From positions 159,816,532 to 159,880,531 of the forward strand of contig CM073591.1 of NCBI GenBank assembly GCA_037074705.1: a stretch of DNA of 64,000 nucleotides, given 5' to 3'. Within the stretch, counting starts at the first letter, position 1, and every line of letters begins with the position of its first letter. This stretch comes from Zhengitettix transpicula. Taxonomy: Eukaryota; Arthropoda; Insecta; Orthoptera; Tetrigidae. Shown one piece after another: positions 24,401-37,188 of the stretch. Made by a program: the position numbers and the translations under genes. Below the pieces are notes generated by a model. The model searched no databases, was not told where the DNA came from, and was given only the letters and a program-made list of their open reading frames with translations.

Positions 24401-27289
24401 TTTATATAAACAATCTTTTCAATTAATTATATTTGAGTTATATAGAAAAATATGTAACACTGTACTTCAAATTAGTATTTACAGAATATATTAATAGATT
24501 TTTTCGACAATGTAGTTTCATTTATTGGAGTCTGTACTAGGTAAGGCGATTATGAATTGTGATGACATTTCAACAAATGTGGTAACCTTATACCATCATA
24601 TAAGTGGACAAAGAAATAATAGTGATATTTGTGATACATTTAATGTGCATTTTAATTTCTATAGGGATTTACTGTGATACATTCTAGTCATTTCTATTAT
24701 ATACAATTACATAATTGTTTTTCTTGTATTAGTCTTTTTTGTTTTGAATAAAAAGTATGAAATTAAGGGTTATTATTATTTTTCTATTCCAGTAATTCTC
24801 TCTTACAATGGATTTTTTGATACTATGACTCAACTGAAAACGGCAATATGTACTCTTATATCAATATATATATATACACTATGCATGGTGTTTTGTACTA
24901 AAAGAACATGAAACTGCTTTCTACTATTTTGTATATGTTTTTTTAACCTAAAATTTTCAGTACAATATAGTAACCATATATGAACATAACATCATTCCTG
25001 AGTTTGTATTTACAACTATCCATATATATGAATTTTTTCTTTAAAACTGAGAATCCATTTTTAAACTATATAGGGGTGTAATGTGGCAGAGTATAAAAAT
25101 TGCTAGGGGCAAAAGACAATCTTCTATGCCTTACTTTATCATGAAATACCAACCACACAATACTGTGAGAAAGTGGAAAAAACTGTTCAAACAAATTAGA
25201 ATTCTGTGTATCATAGTGATCATGTTACATATTAATGTAATCTACATTATTATATCTACCCAGAACATCTACATAGTACCCTCATTTACTGGAAGTCTGA
25301 ATGGCCTGGTATTGGAAAAAATATTTTTTGGTTATAAGATGTGAATGAAAATGAGCCAAAAAGACTGAAGAGTGGAGAAAACTAAGGAAAAACATACATG
25401 TAGGGAAGAGAAGCTAAGAAACTAGAGGAAGTCATTTTATCCAACAAAAATAAATGGATAACAGAGAGGTCGGAGCTTATGGTATATGTATGAGATAGCT
25501 ATAATTAAATATATTAATTGAACCAGATAAGAATGAATTTTAAGAAGAGAAGTATATCATGTAACAAAATAAAAAATAAAAAAATTACTGAAGATGATGG
25601 TGCAACATTCTGAAGGCATCAGATGAAGCTATGTAATAAGATAAAGAGGACTTAGAAAAATTATAGTTCCACAAACTCAGGATAGAAATGTCTGCCAAAA
25701 AGTCAGCGAACAAGCTGCACTCTTAAGATTACACAATGCTTAGACTGTCAGATGTTTTATGCAAGGTGATCTAAATAAATTTTATGAAGGCAATATTTCG
25801 AGAACTAAACCTAGATGTAGAACAACATTGAGTAAAAATACGATTCTCATAGATTTAGGATTATTTTCCTGGGAGTATGGAAATATTTAATAACTTCAGC
25901 AAATTGGCAAGTCTGAAGATTAACTTGTGGTGACATGCAACATGTACAGCAAACAGAAGTATGTGAAATGGCTTTGTAAGAATCCTAGAGGATGGCCATT
26001 TGATAAGTGGAACAACTTATGAACTGGATGAAAGCAGCCAAGTCTAGAGAAGTTTTGACCTTTTACAGACACTTTATTTTATTTAGACACTGAATAAATG
26101 GTTATAGCCTACAGGGTTTTGCCTGTAAAAGGTAAAAAATTGGTTTAATAGTTCAAACACAGGACGTAAAATAAAAACTTTTAATCATACATTTAATGTG
26201 TTGCCCTTCATAACATCTAAATGTAAAACTGTAATAAACATTTTAAAGAAATTTATAGTTAGTGTCAGTTGTCAACTGGTAAACATGAGTCAATATTAAA
26301 TTTTCTTGTTTGCATTGTTATTAATTTTTGTACACTAAAGAAACTTTATCGAGAAGGCAAAACCTGTCAATACTGAATAATCTCCAGTCAATATCAAATG
26401 TAATTATGATATGCAAAGTTTTATTAATTAAACTTAACACAATTGAGAGAGTTAAAGTAAAAATAATATAAATACGTCAAATAAAGTACTGCGAACAGAA
26501 AAAAAAGAGACACAGTAATAACAATATTTGCTAAAACTATAATTCTTTCTTTAATTTCCAATTATATAATATAACTACTACTAACAGGTGTATTTTGTAA
26601 ATACTTTCCATTGCTGTTAGTTAAACTATACTAGTTTAACAGTAAAATTGAAAGTCTTCAAGTGAGGTTATATGCCGGGAATGGTTTAGGCAAGTTTTTT
26701 ATTTGGATATAAACGATGTGTAAGATCCCGATGATTCGGAAGCGAGGGGTGTCTTGTCGGATAAACAAAAACATGAACACATGTGACTCACTAATATTTA
26801 GAGTACAAGATCAAGGATGCTTCCTATTCCAAATCCAATAAGTCTGTTTAACGTATTTGAAACATTAAAAAGTATTTATTCTAATTCAATAGACAATAGA
26901 ACACTGAAGAGATTTTAAACATTTAAAAATAAATAAAAGGCATGAAGCTTCATTGTCTTTTTGAGAATATAACAAGCGTTATGGCTACATTAAAATATAC
27001 AGCATACAACAATGAATGCGGGAAACGTTCTCGTCGGCAAAAAAATTTGTTTTTGCAGATTATCGCCATTATTTATTTAAGACGCCTTGCCGGTTGTGAC
27101 AAAGTTATATATTAGTAGTATTCAATCATATTCCACAGACCTTTTAGTGAAGTCAGAATTAAAAAACTGTGGAATTGTTTCCGTAGTGATAAATTAATAC
27201 CACACTATCGCTATAATTGATTTCACAATAAATATTTATCTGACTAATTGATCACGTTTTTCATTAGAATGGAACCATATTGAGGCAAA
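21437..27289. other. long AT-rich, CpG-poor gene-less stretch
   Basis: No exon or RNA gene recognised. Two diverged copies of a segment of about 75 bases lie at 23087-23165 and 23637-23711, sharing 'TCTTTCATCA' and 'AAGGAGTAA.TGTTTTTA'. The segment 25081-26070 is more purine-rich and has an 87-codon frame (25081-25344) but no recognisable motif. CpG dinucleotides become common again from about 26.68 kb. Confidence 0.4.
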
Positions 27290-27412
27290 TGCTCTGGTGT
27301 GTCGTTCTTTCGGCTTTTCCTTTAATTGTTGAATCACCTGACAAAAGCGACAAGAATTGTAGATACGGTGTGTGGTACTTCTTCAGGCCTATAATTTTTG
27401 TCTTATATATCT
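27290..27412 (+). repeat. family A solitary right arm
   Basis: Contains 'TTGAATCACCTGACAAAAGC', 'GACAAGAATTGTAGATACGG' and 'TGTGTGGTA', then 'TTTTTGTCT'. This corresponds to the right arm of the element at 34573-34876, but the GAAACG box has decayed to AGATACGG. No left arm is adjacent. Confidence 0.55.
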
Positions 27413-28981
27413 AATCATTTTACTTTTATCAAAGATCATTTATATTTTACTTTCAATATGGTAATTACATTTTAACAAACTGCATTCGTATTAATTCATA
27501 TTTTTGAGTTATTTATTTTCATTATAATGAAATATATTTCTACATTATTTTAAAGCATTTTAAATACTTCTAATAATTCATTATGACCGTCGATCTAAAA
27601 ATTTGTTAATGTGAATCTGCTTTTAAATGATTATTTTTGTGTCACAAAATTTGAGACAGTATTAAAAATGACTAATTCTGTGTAACATTTATTTAGGGTG
27701 CTTATTAAATTTTGTTTACATCTTGTATACATTGACCGAATGTGATGAAATGTACTATAATACCCTCACACTACAAAATATTGCAGGAATTAGTTGGGAA
27801 TTAGAAACTATAATTAACCAATATTTAACAACAAATCTTACACCGCAGCATATATCTGAATCGATACCGAGCTCTTTTTATGTTCATTTAAAAGAAAATA
27901 CTGAAATCGACTTCTACTACAAGAAATTGGTCATTTGACTAGAATATTTAAATTCATTGGATAATGACTTTTTATCCAGACTCTCTTAAACTAACTTACC
28001 TGATAAGAAGCAATAAAACCCTCACCGGGAATATTTTTTCAAAATTAAAGTAATTAAAGAATTCAAATTAAATATTTCGACTTTTTAGTCCCCTTTACAT
28101 ATTTTACTCGAAATTCTCACTGTTTTTTTTGCGAGAAAGAAGAGGTATTTATTTATTTAATAGTATAACATATTTAAACTTCTTTGGGCAAGCTAGCTGT
28201 CAGAAGTTGTCTCTATACGTTTCTATTTTAACGGAAAGCGTGATAAATTAATCAGATAAACATATTAAAAAACAATTACAGAGACAGATACGAAATTCAA
28301 CTTGGACATGGTTCTTGGTGTAGTTTTATCATTCAGTTTAAATTTCTCCAAAGACGTCACTTTGAGAGACGCAAGTAAACTGTTTTTGCTCTCGAAAGTT
28401 CGATATAATTTAATTGTGAAGAAAAACATTTTAAACAAATTTAAATCGGAAAATGTGACTCAGAATTCAGGAGCATTAGAGACTAAAATGATAAAACTTC
28501 GTGATACTCAATATTAAAAATTACTAGGAATGTTAATGCATAAAAATTTGAAGCATAAAATTAACCTTTATACAGTTGAAAACAAATTAAGTTACTTTAG
28601 CCGTAAGCATAATTTCTGAGTGCAGTGATATGAACATTAGAAAAATTAATATGCATACTTACATCTTATTGACTTATGATATAACTTTCTGGGGGAATTA
28701 TTCTGGTAGAGTGAAATTTTTTCTTGAGCAAAAGTGTTGTTAGACTTAACATTTCGCGGGTGTATTTTCTAATCTAACACCATTCAGAGGGATTTTTTTA
28801 AAATTTAGCATTATTATTCCTATATATTCAGTACCAATTTAGATGCGCACCATTTTAATACGAGAAAAAAATAAACTAATTGTATCAAAACACTGTCAAG
28901 TATTCAGTATAGGTTCCACTATAATCATCTTGATAAACTATAAAATATATTACGACTATGTTAAAATTATTCTAATCATAT
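27413..28981. other. gene-less stretch
   Basis: Two short plus-strand frames (27723-27938 and 28302-28517, 71 codons each) have no recognisable features. Nothing else supported. Confidence 0.4.
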
Positions 28982-29152
28982 AAATAAATAGCCAATAGAC
29001 AAAAATAATTGCAATCCTTGTTTCTGTCGACAGGTGATTGAAAAAGAGCCGTAATAACGACACACCGGTCAACCCAGGCTACTAACTAAACACGTTGTGT
29101 GTTATTTATTTCGCACTTATTTTTGTCTGTTGTTTAGCTATTTATTTATTTA
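28982..29152. repeat. family A inverted repeat, short derivative
   Basis: Outer ends 'AAATAAATAGCCAATAGACA' and 'TGTCTGTTGTTTAGCTATTT' are inverted copies. The left arm keeps the reverse complement of CCTGTCGACAGAAACAAGGATTGC; the right arm keeps only the part after ACGTTGTGTG and has lost its motif half. Confidence 0.6.
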
Positions 29153-29849
29153 ATATTTAATAAACTGTTTCAGACAGTATTAAACACCTAAAATAAAAAT
29201 AAATTAAATATTTTCTTACTCAGTATTTGATTAAAGAACTTACAGAATTGGATTTATATGAAACATTTTGAAATAATAATATTATTATGTAAAACGAAAT
29301 ATTTATATCTGTATAACAGGGTATTATTATGATTTCTGTGGAAATGCAGCTTCTCAACGGAATATGACCTAATATTAATACGAAAAAGAATTTCCCTACG
29401 GCAGTCCTTTGGTTTCTTGTCACTTCTTTCGTTAAGGCGGACAGTGACCTGTCATTTGTTTCTCTCCAAGCAGGACTCCTTCCTCCTTCCACCCTCGAAG
29501 TCTTGAAAAACGCGCACAGTATTTCGCCTTTACTCTGCTATATTTTGATGACTCCCATAGTGACCATTTCCTTGCATAACTTCCCCCTGTCTAGAATTTT
29601 GCAGTTACTTGCTTGTACTCTTCCCGACGAATTGACTATCAACATCTCCTCGTAAAAATAAACTGCCAACGAATTGGTTAGAAATTTGTATTAGTTGACA
29701 CAATTTTAACCGTGTCAAGCGCCTGAAATGACACACTCTGGTTTTGATTTGTTTTGTGCTTATCTTGCACTAACGGAACTAATAAAAGCGTCCGGCACCC
29801 TCCGGCTGAAAATAAAAAATGACCGACTTGCCCAGAAATTTCCAATTAA

Positions 29850-30384
29850 ATGACTAGTGATTTTAGTGAGCGTCGGGCGCTGACGACGCACGCGTTCGTA
29901 GATCCGCGCCGAGTCGCGTAAATCGTAGTTAGCGCGCCGTCCGCTAGAGACTGCGAGCGTTGATAGCCGAGTCACAGCTCAATACGTGCCATAATGCGAC
30001 TGTTTAAAAGAGCAGTCCGCCGGGCCGAATAAAAACTTGTAAGAAGGGCAGAAAAAGCGCGTTGGCCGCAAAGCAAAGGGGCGGCCGCAAGCTTGGGGAA
30101 GGCTGGACGGCGATTTGGGACGTGGGCCTCGCCCGAGCGGGTGCGCGCGCCGGCCGCTGCGTCTTGCGGATGCGCGGAGATATCTCGCCAGTGATGGTCA
30201 GCTGTGAAAGGGAAGGCCTCCGGAAATGCGCCTCAGGCATGTAACTCTGAATTTCAGGGATACCCCACGGCATCGCAATGTTCGTGTTCGGTTCCGAGAT
30301 CACGTAGACATGTAATATGCGTGTGCCTAGTGTTATTTCACGGTGAAAATCTGGCGTGAACGGTGCCGCAGTGGGTCGGGGATC
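29850..30384 (+). promoter_or_regulatory. CpG-rich promoter / 5' UTR block of the DGK theta-like gene
   Basis: An abrupt rise in GC and CpG compared with AT-rich surroundings ('GCGTCGGGCGCTGACGACGC', 'GAGCGGGTGCGCGCGCCGGC'). It ends at the start codon at 30385. A possible acceptor-like 'GAATTTCAG' at about 30258 could mean that the 5' UTR is spliced. No clear TATA or initiator element. The CpG-rich character continues about 350 bases past the exon, as is normal for a CpG-type promoter. The exact transcription start is not visible. Confidence 0.6.
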
Positions 30385-30520
30385 ATGGCGTCGGTCTCGG
30401 CCGAGCCCCCAGCCAGCCACGGGCACAGCTTCAGCAAGAAAACGTTCCACAAGCCCACCTACTGTCACCACTGCACCGATATGCTATGGGGCCTCATACA
30501 GCAAGGGTACATCTGCGAAG
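30385..30520 (+). CDS. first coding exon of a C1-domain kinase, probably diacylglycerol kinase theta
   Basis: ATG with strong context (A at -3, G at +4) opens MASVSAEPPASHGHSFSKKT and runs to CE plus one base, then the consensus donor GTGAGT at 30521 (phase 1; the next codon must be GTN = Val). The encoded 45 residues hold the first half of a C1 zinc finger with exact spacing: H14-X12-C27-X2-C30-X13-C44. The remaining ligands must be in the next exon, which I could not find downstream. The segment around FHKPTYCHHC..WGL matches my memory of the first C1 domain of insect DGK theta, an enzyme that phosphorylates diacylglycerol to phosphatidic acid. C1 domains of novel PKCs or Munc13 are alternatives, since the exon alone is short. 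An in-frame GTG further upstream is not a credible start. Confidence 0.75.
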
Positions 30521-33500
30521 GTGAGTGGCGCCTAACTTTCGCGGGAGCACGAGCTCTCAGGGTCCGAGCTGCCGGCCCGGGATCTCTACCCCTCCCCGCT
30601 AATCTTTAATATCTGGACGTGGCCGTCGGGGTCAGGATTTTATCGCAAAAAAGGAAAAGCTGAGCCGCGGTCTAGGACGTGTTAAGGGCGCCCCGTAATT
30701 TAAGGGCCGAGCGCGAAGATTCGATCGACGTTCTGGGACCGCTTCAGAGGGTGGGGGGTTATATGTGTTTTGACGTTATACCGCCTCCGCTACGAAAACG
30801 AAAAATTATCTCTCGGATGCCCAGTTCGCGATACGGAGGTCGTTTCTATTTTAAATATCAGTGTCAGTTTTCGCGCGTCACGTAAAAGTAGTTTCAATCC
30901 GTCCTTATTCAAATTTACAGTCGAGGAAAAAAATATTCGTTTCAACAAAAACTGGGCATCATCGTTTTTTTGAAACTCGATATCAGTTGAACTATTCTGA
31001 AAAGAGTGTTTACAGTTGTGAACGTTGGCGCTTAATAAATTAGTAGTTATTTGACCATAATTAAATTACTTAAGATAATAGACCTCACATAGTTTCTATG
31101 ACTACGAGAAAAATTTGACAGCTGTAGCCGTTAACTTGGTCCCAAAGCAAAGAAAAACAATCAATATTTGGCGCTTATTTTTTCACGTATTAGACTTCGA
31201 GCCTCTTCGAAACTAAATTTAAAAGTGTTTTCTGCTAATTGGGTTAGTTGCTTTTGGTTTCAGTACTGCGGAAGATTTAGCAGATTCATATTTAGTTATT
31301 TCTGCGCTTACCGCAGCACGTATTCCAAAATAGTTCTGAGTCATTATATTTCAGAGCAAATTTTCTTATCATTATACTAATGTTTACAATGAAGGGTGAG
31401 CAAAACGCGTAATCATGCGCTGCATAATCCGAGCTTGTCATTTGCAACTGCACGTCTGTCTCTGAAATTGTTGTTTCTTACATTGCTATCAATCTAAGAA
31501 GTATAATAAGCTTGTTTCAAATCAATAACATGCGTTCGAGGGAAAAGGCACAGGGATACGCCGCACTTAACGAAAAAAAAATTTGGCTGAATGTATGTCA
31601 AAGGCAAGCTACGTCTGCAAATCAATACAAAAATGGAGGTCTTTATTTTACTAATGAGCTAGAATTTCGAACGGATATTCGGCTGTCCTTGTTATTCTGC
31701 ATCGTTTTCTAAGAACAAAACGTTACTAATGTCTCATGGCGTTAAAATTGAACGATTTTCTCGTCTGTGCGGTGTCAGCGGAAGTTACGGCGCTGGTATC
31801 GCTCAAATAACCTCTTGATTCGTATATGTAAATGTAGGTTATATATTAACCTTTCATGAAAGCAACCCTCTACAAGCTAGAAATCAGTAAAGTTCTCCTT
31901 TCTTTCTTGAATTGCATTAGATGAAACATTTTTGCGATATTAATTTCCTAACTTATTTAGCTGTCCCACTCACATTTGTTACGTGACATAATCATTATTT
32001 TCAAAGCTGCGTTTGTGCATTGTGATCAATGGTGTCACGCCGCTGTTACAACACACTTTTCTTTTAAGCTAAAGAACCAATAATTTTAGAATAGTACTGT
32101 TTACTGCCCACTTAAAAACTTCAAAATAGTGCTTCGTAAAAAAAAAAAAAGGTTTGTCAAATAATGACAGTTCTTGTTCGATGTAAAACCTTTTATTGAA
32201 TTACAAACCGTATTATACTCGACAACTGCGCTGTAAATTCGACTTTATTTTTAATTAATTTATAAGTAAAATAGTGAGATTTAATGTATTTTAATAAAGT
32301 AACTAAACTATTTGCCAATATGTGTGTTTAAATTTCATATCCAATCACCTTTTACAACGATCGAACACGTATATCTATATTAAAACCTGTGACTTTTTAA
32401 TTGGTATCCCTTTTGAGAGATATATCTCAAATTTTTGAAATTTTTTATAGGTTTGTCAAAGTCCCCATGAGAGGTCTACAACGCAAAGTATACAGTTACA
32501 AAAAAAAAATTCTCTTCTAGTATTTACTTTGTATCAGATTTTCGTCAAATTTTTTTTCCAGAATATTATCAAAATTGAGATCAACTACATCCGTCTTTTA
32601 TAAATGCATAGGTGGAATATTACTATAATAATTCACAGGAAACCGAGAAACCGATTAAAACGAGTTGAATTGTTGGATCAATGGTCTGAAATGAGTCCGT
32701 TTTGCAAGTTTAATCTAGGAAAGCGTCTGGAACTGCACCTGTTTAAGCTCATCGAAATAGTAAGGGCGTTAACTACATAAACATCATTTGTAACTAAAAT
32801 CTCCTAAAGCCACCTACATTTTCATATTATTTTCCCACGAAACCTCGAAACGAGTTTTTTCAATCACTTAATCTACCGATATTCTTCACTAATGACCATT
32901 TTAACCTATTTTTACAAACCTAATTTATTGTTCAGTACGGGTTTGCTTATAACAGTATTCGAATTATAATATTTTTATTCAATGTTCATGAAAACAATTT
33001 AATTTGTTAAAATTATTTTCTATTACGGGGCGCAAGGGCAGAAATGTATTATAATTAAAATTTATGCTTGTGTCGAATCGAATGCGATAGAAGTGTAACT
33101 GTCCACGTTCGTCTGCAAAAAAAATATGTATTTCATATTATGTTGGTTTAGTTTAGTGTATGTTAGAGGACGGAAAAAAATCTGCAGTTAACACAAGGAG
33201 AAATAATAAATTCGTTGTGAAATAAGGCTATATATGTAGGCAATGCCGGAATTAACATTTTTGATTTATTTATTGTATTCTAAACTCCATAAGCGCCTCA
33301 TTTGGAATACCAAGTTTACTACATTTTTTGGAATGATAAAAAAAAATTTACCTTTGGCGTTTATGGAGTGAGTATATACGAGAAATATAATCTCGCTGTT
33401 CCAGTTAAATACCACCGTTTTGAGATTTAATAGTCAGGAAAACAGGAAAAATATTCAGACGTTGATAATTCTGATTGGCCGTTTTGGGGATTCGAGCACC

Positions 33501-33535
33501 GATATAAATTACATATTTATTATAATAACGATGAA
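30521..33535 (+). other. start of a very long intron (DGK theta-like gene)
   Basis: The first 350 bases are still CpG-rich, then the DNA becomes AT-rich but keeps moderate CpG. Several short plus-strand frames (30679-31712) overlap and lack motifs. No exon carrying the missing C1 half (CNF..H..C) is recognised. Confidence 0.5.
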
Positions 33536-33800
33536 AAAATAAATATACGGCCTTGAGTAGGAAAATATTAATAATTATTAACAATATTAATTTTACGACG
33601 TTTCGTCCTCTTTTGTCAGATATGTTTTCTTCGTTATTATAGATTTGATTCTTGGTCTGAAATATCGCATCAATTATATTTTGGTCTTATTAAAAACTGT
33701 ACAACCTGAAGAAGTCCCAAAGGAGGTCGAAAAGTCGTGAAATTACTTTTTGTTAATAAATATTATACTTAAATGACTCAAGGCCGTATATATATTTACA
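33536..33800. repeat. family B inverted-repeat element
   Basis: The termini 'AAATATACGGCCTTGAGT' and 'ACTCAAGGCCGTATATAT' are inverted copies. Each arm (about 85-95 bases) ends inward in a motif: plus strand CTGAAGA at 33706-33712, then AGTCCC...GGTC and GAAAAGTCGTG; minus strand CTGACAA, AAGAGGAC, GAAACGTCGT (complement of 33595-33619). The left motif has lost half of stem II. Related paired elements are at 53.1, 60.4 and 61.4 kb. Confidence 0.75.
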
Positions 33801-34572
33801 AAGTTATTACCTAGTACGTATTATTTTGAAAAGAAAGGGCCTGTTCGTAGTCAATTTACGGTTGCCCTGTCAATATTTCTCTAACCATCCGTATAATTTT
33901 TGCTAGTAAATTCAATTATCTGAGGCTCAATTCTAGAGTATTTGATAATTTCCGAGCTTGCAGCGTAACACACTGGAGCAAGGAGAAGTTTGATATACGT
34001 CCGTTGACTTAGCTCGCTAGGATGTATGTATACGATACATTAAGGTTTCATTCATTCTCCTCGTTACCAACTCATAATTTTATTAGTCGGAGCTAATTGC
34101 CGACAGATGCCAACGTGCCATTTAAACAACTAATCAATAGGACGTGGTGGTCGCAGACTGGACCTGTACAGGCGACTACATAAATTTGCAATAATAAACG
34201 TCCAAGTGCAGTCGCGTGGTTTGGGAAAACCAAGGGACAGTGCTTCAGTTTTAATATATGCATTATTGTGCTAACACTCGCACTTCAATGTAGAGGCAGA
34301 TTTTTTTTTTGGATCAACAGATGTTACGATAATGTCTACATGGTATGAAAATAAGAGAATGGAAGAAGTTTCCCGAGGAAAGTGAAGGAAAAAAAATTAT
34401 AAAACATTTATTTCGTCGCAGTTGATTAAATCATGCCACGGAAGTACAAAATATAATTAGACTATGGACGCAGTTTCGACAGGATTCATCTTCATTCATA
34501 ATTTCTAACATTTTATTTTATCTTTGCAAGAATTACTTGAAATTATAAAACGTTCGTTTTAAAAGAATACGA

Positions 34573-34876
34573 TAAAAAAACAGCCAAATAACAGACAAAA
34601 AAAATCACACAACATTTCTGCAATCCTTGTTGCTTTTGTCAGGTGATTCAAGAAACGGAAGAGCCATTCACACCGCACAAACCGGGTGATGAACTCAAAA
34701 GTCTATTGATTAAACATTATATTATTAAATATAAAAGTAAAATGCTTTTGAGTTCGTCTCCTGGTTTGTGCAGTGTGACGTTCTTTTGGCACTTTTGTTT
34801 CTTGAATCACCTGACGAAAGCAACAAGGATTACAGAAACGTCGTAAAGCATCTATTTTTCTTACTATTATTTGACA
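34573..34876. repeat. family A inverted-repeat element (paired arms)
   Basis: Left arm from 'CAGCCAAATAACAGACAAAA' through 'CCTTGTTGCTTTTGTCAGGT' to 'GATGAACTCAAAAG'; right arm is its inverse through 'CTTTTGAGTTCGTCTCCTGG', 'AATCACCTGACGAAAGCAAC' and 'GAAACGTCGTAAAG'. The spacer is about 45 bases and AT-rich. The plus-strand motif has CTGACGA at 34811-34817 and GAAACGTC at 34835-34842. A 67-codon frame inside is a by-product. Confidence 0.75.
34808..34846 (+). ncRNA. hammerhead-ribozyme-like motif (family A)
   Basis: CAC (34808-34810) precedes box CTGACGA (34811-34817); GAA is at 34835-34837, palindromic ACGT at 34838-34841 and C at the cleavage position 34842. In several sister copies the sequence after the cleavage position is GTG, which would pair with CAC as stem I. 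Stem II is weak in this copy; it is better in the copies at 15.8 and 39.7 kb. Confidence 0.3.
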
Positions 34877-34985
34877 ATTTATTATCCAATAATAATTACT
34901 TTGAGTTCAGGATCTGAATTTATATTTTAAAACAAATTTAAGTATTTATGAGTATTATTTAATATAATTTGACAATTATCTTTTA

Positions 34986-35236
34986 ATAAATAAATAAGGA
35001 ATACAGCCAATATGTTAGAATTTTTTAAAATTAATTAAACAAAAAAATTCCTTTGAATATAACGTTTCGGCCACAATTTTGGAACTTCTTCAGGTAATAT
35101 ATATATATATATATACATTCAAAACTGTATTTTTCCTGATTCCCGAAGAAGTCCAAAAATTGAGGACGAAACGTATTCAAACGAATTTTTTGCTTAATTA
35201 ATTAATAATTTTTTCTGATGTTTTGCTGATTTATTT
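34986..35236. repeat. family B-like inverted-repeat element, AT-rich subtype
   Basis: Arms of about 105 bases are inverted copies ('ATTAATTAAACAAAAAAATT', 'TTTCGGCCACAATTTTGGAA' and their inverses) around a short (TA)n spacer. Minus-strand motif: CTGAAGA (complement of 35087-35093) and GAAACGT (complement of 35062-35068). Plus-strand motif: CCGAAGA at 35143-35149, GTCC...GGAC hairpin, GAAACGT at 35168-35174. The right half matches the solitary piece at 63.66 kb. Confidence 0.7.
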
Positions 35237-35384
35237 AAATCTGGAATGGAATGGAAGATTCTCAGTTAAAGCGTAGAAACAGCCAGTATAAAATTTTAGG
35301 ACATTTTTTCCAGTTATAAATAACGTGTTTGGTTCAACGGAGTTCTTCAGCTTGTCCTTGTCTCATCATTTCACAGAAATTATT

Positions 35385-35560
35385 AAGTACAAAATCCTGG
35401 GATTCTCTAGGGTTTTCACAGCATTACATTTTATGCGAACGCCAGGTAGGAAGGATCCTTAAGCTACTGTCAGGGAGTCATTGATATCTCCTGATTACCT
35501 TGTTTTCCTTTCCGCAGTCCCCCTTTCTATCCCTTCCTATGCTATTATTACCTTCAAGTA
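35385..35560 (+). repeat. poly(A)-tailed retroelement family, old diverged copy
   Basis: Blocks 'GCGAACGCCAGGTAGGAAGG', 'ATCCTTAAGCTAC' and 'CCCTTCCTATGCTATTA' align in order with the 47 kb copy, but with many changes and loss of the tail. Clearly older than the other copies. Confidence 0.5.
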
Positions 35561-37188
35561 GACTTTTTTAAAAGAAATAAAAGAATTCCATATTAACTTG
35601 TTGTATATTTCTCTTACTGATAAAAATTTGCATTATTCAGGCCTCACACGAACGAGTGACATTCTCTCTCGTACGAAACTTAAAAATCTTTTTATTTCAT
35701 CGTTGCTCGCGGCTTCTCTCGCGTGAAACAATTTTTTTGTGTTATTAATAATCAATATTCGTCACTACATTATTGGTTACATTTTTACAATTAAATTCGG
35801 AAGCAACTGAAAACTATTTGGGTCCCTAGCCCGTTCCAGCTGTAGTGTTTATTAAAATTATTATAATCATGAAGTTGGGTCAATGGGCGAGTTATGTTAG
35901 TGACTGGCCTCGATCGACTAAGGCTTCGAAATAAATTGCCGGGGTTTGTTTGTGTTATTGAAACTCTGGCATCTTCGGAAAGGCTTCACCGCCCACGTTA
36001 ACTCCAATATGCTTAAACTACTTGCTAAACACTGCGAATCCGAGAAGCTATCTATAGAATTAACTTCATCCTTGGCAAATGTATTTTACATTTAGAAAAT
36101 TGAACTTAGTTTTACGTCATTAGGAAGCGTAGGTTATCATATCTTCGTCGACGTTTCAAATTCATGTGTCCTACTGATACCGACTTCGGCGTGGAACAAC
36201 GTCACAGACCCGCCAGAAAAATTCATGCGTCACCATTCGAAAAATACTTACCAATGCAGAGAATATATTCTTGCAACGTGTTAACGTATATTACGTAAAT
36301 CTGCCGGTTTGGTGAGTTTCTCATTTTGGGGGGAAATGTATAAATTTTCGGTCACGTGATATTGATCCGGCGGCCCACTGCAACGGTATTATGCTTCCGT
36401 GAACACACAGATGGAGTTGGAATAATGTAAAACGGCCCTTCCCGTCCGGCCGTATTAAAAAAACCTTGAAGAAACACGGATTTAAACACCAAGAAACTTA
36501 TCACTAAATGAACGATCAGTGGACAGCATCTAGTCCACGAGTAGAACACAGTCGTACACGTCTAATACGCAGACATTGAATTAAATACTACACAGTATTA
36601 AGCGCGAATACGTATTTAATGTTTTGTGATAAAAATAATATGTTGCATATATAATCAAATAGATTTGTTTTAAACACAATTTAGTAACATCTCACCGAGA
36701 CGTTGCTGTTAGTTTTGTTATATTTTTCGTTATTCAGAATATTCATAATATTTCAAGTTTCATAAGAATTACAAAATCATGATTTATTAATATACAACGT
36801 GAAACCATTGAATAAATGCAACTCTTGAAAACGCTAGCAGAAAGTGAGCCTGATCAGGATACAGTGTTTAGTAGCCTAAACTATGGTTGAGCATTCATAG
36901 GGATATCAAAATATTGTGGGTGGTTCAACAGGGTAACCTTTTGGCACAAAGACTTATCTACTGATAAATATAAGGCTTGGGTCTGCCTTTATACTTTATT
37001 ATCTAATAAATAAATTTTATAAACAGAAATAGAAATTTAGTCTGCCTTAAATTTTGCTGATAAATAATTCACATACTATTTCGTCAATTATATAAAACTG
37101 AAGGCCGTGAACATAGGGAGGAAACGTTTTATAGGTAAATGTAAATGTTTATTTTAATAAATTCTGAGTTTTGGCGTTTTATACGGCG
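35561..37188. other. gene-less stretch
   Basis: No supported gene. CpG is moderately frequent. A 65-codon minus-strand frame (36352-36549) has no recognised motif. Confidence 0.4.

Noticed and set aside
30004..30471. 155-codon minus-strand open frame in the CpG-rich block
   Set aside because: It lies antisense to the 5' UTR and first coding exon, is rich in Arg/Pro/Ala as expected from GC-rich DNA, and matches no family I know.
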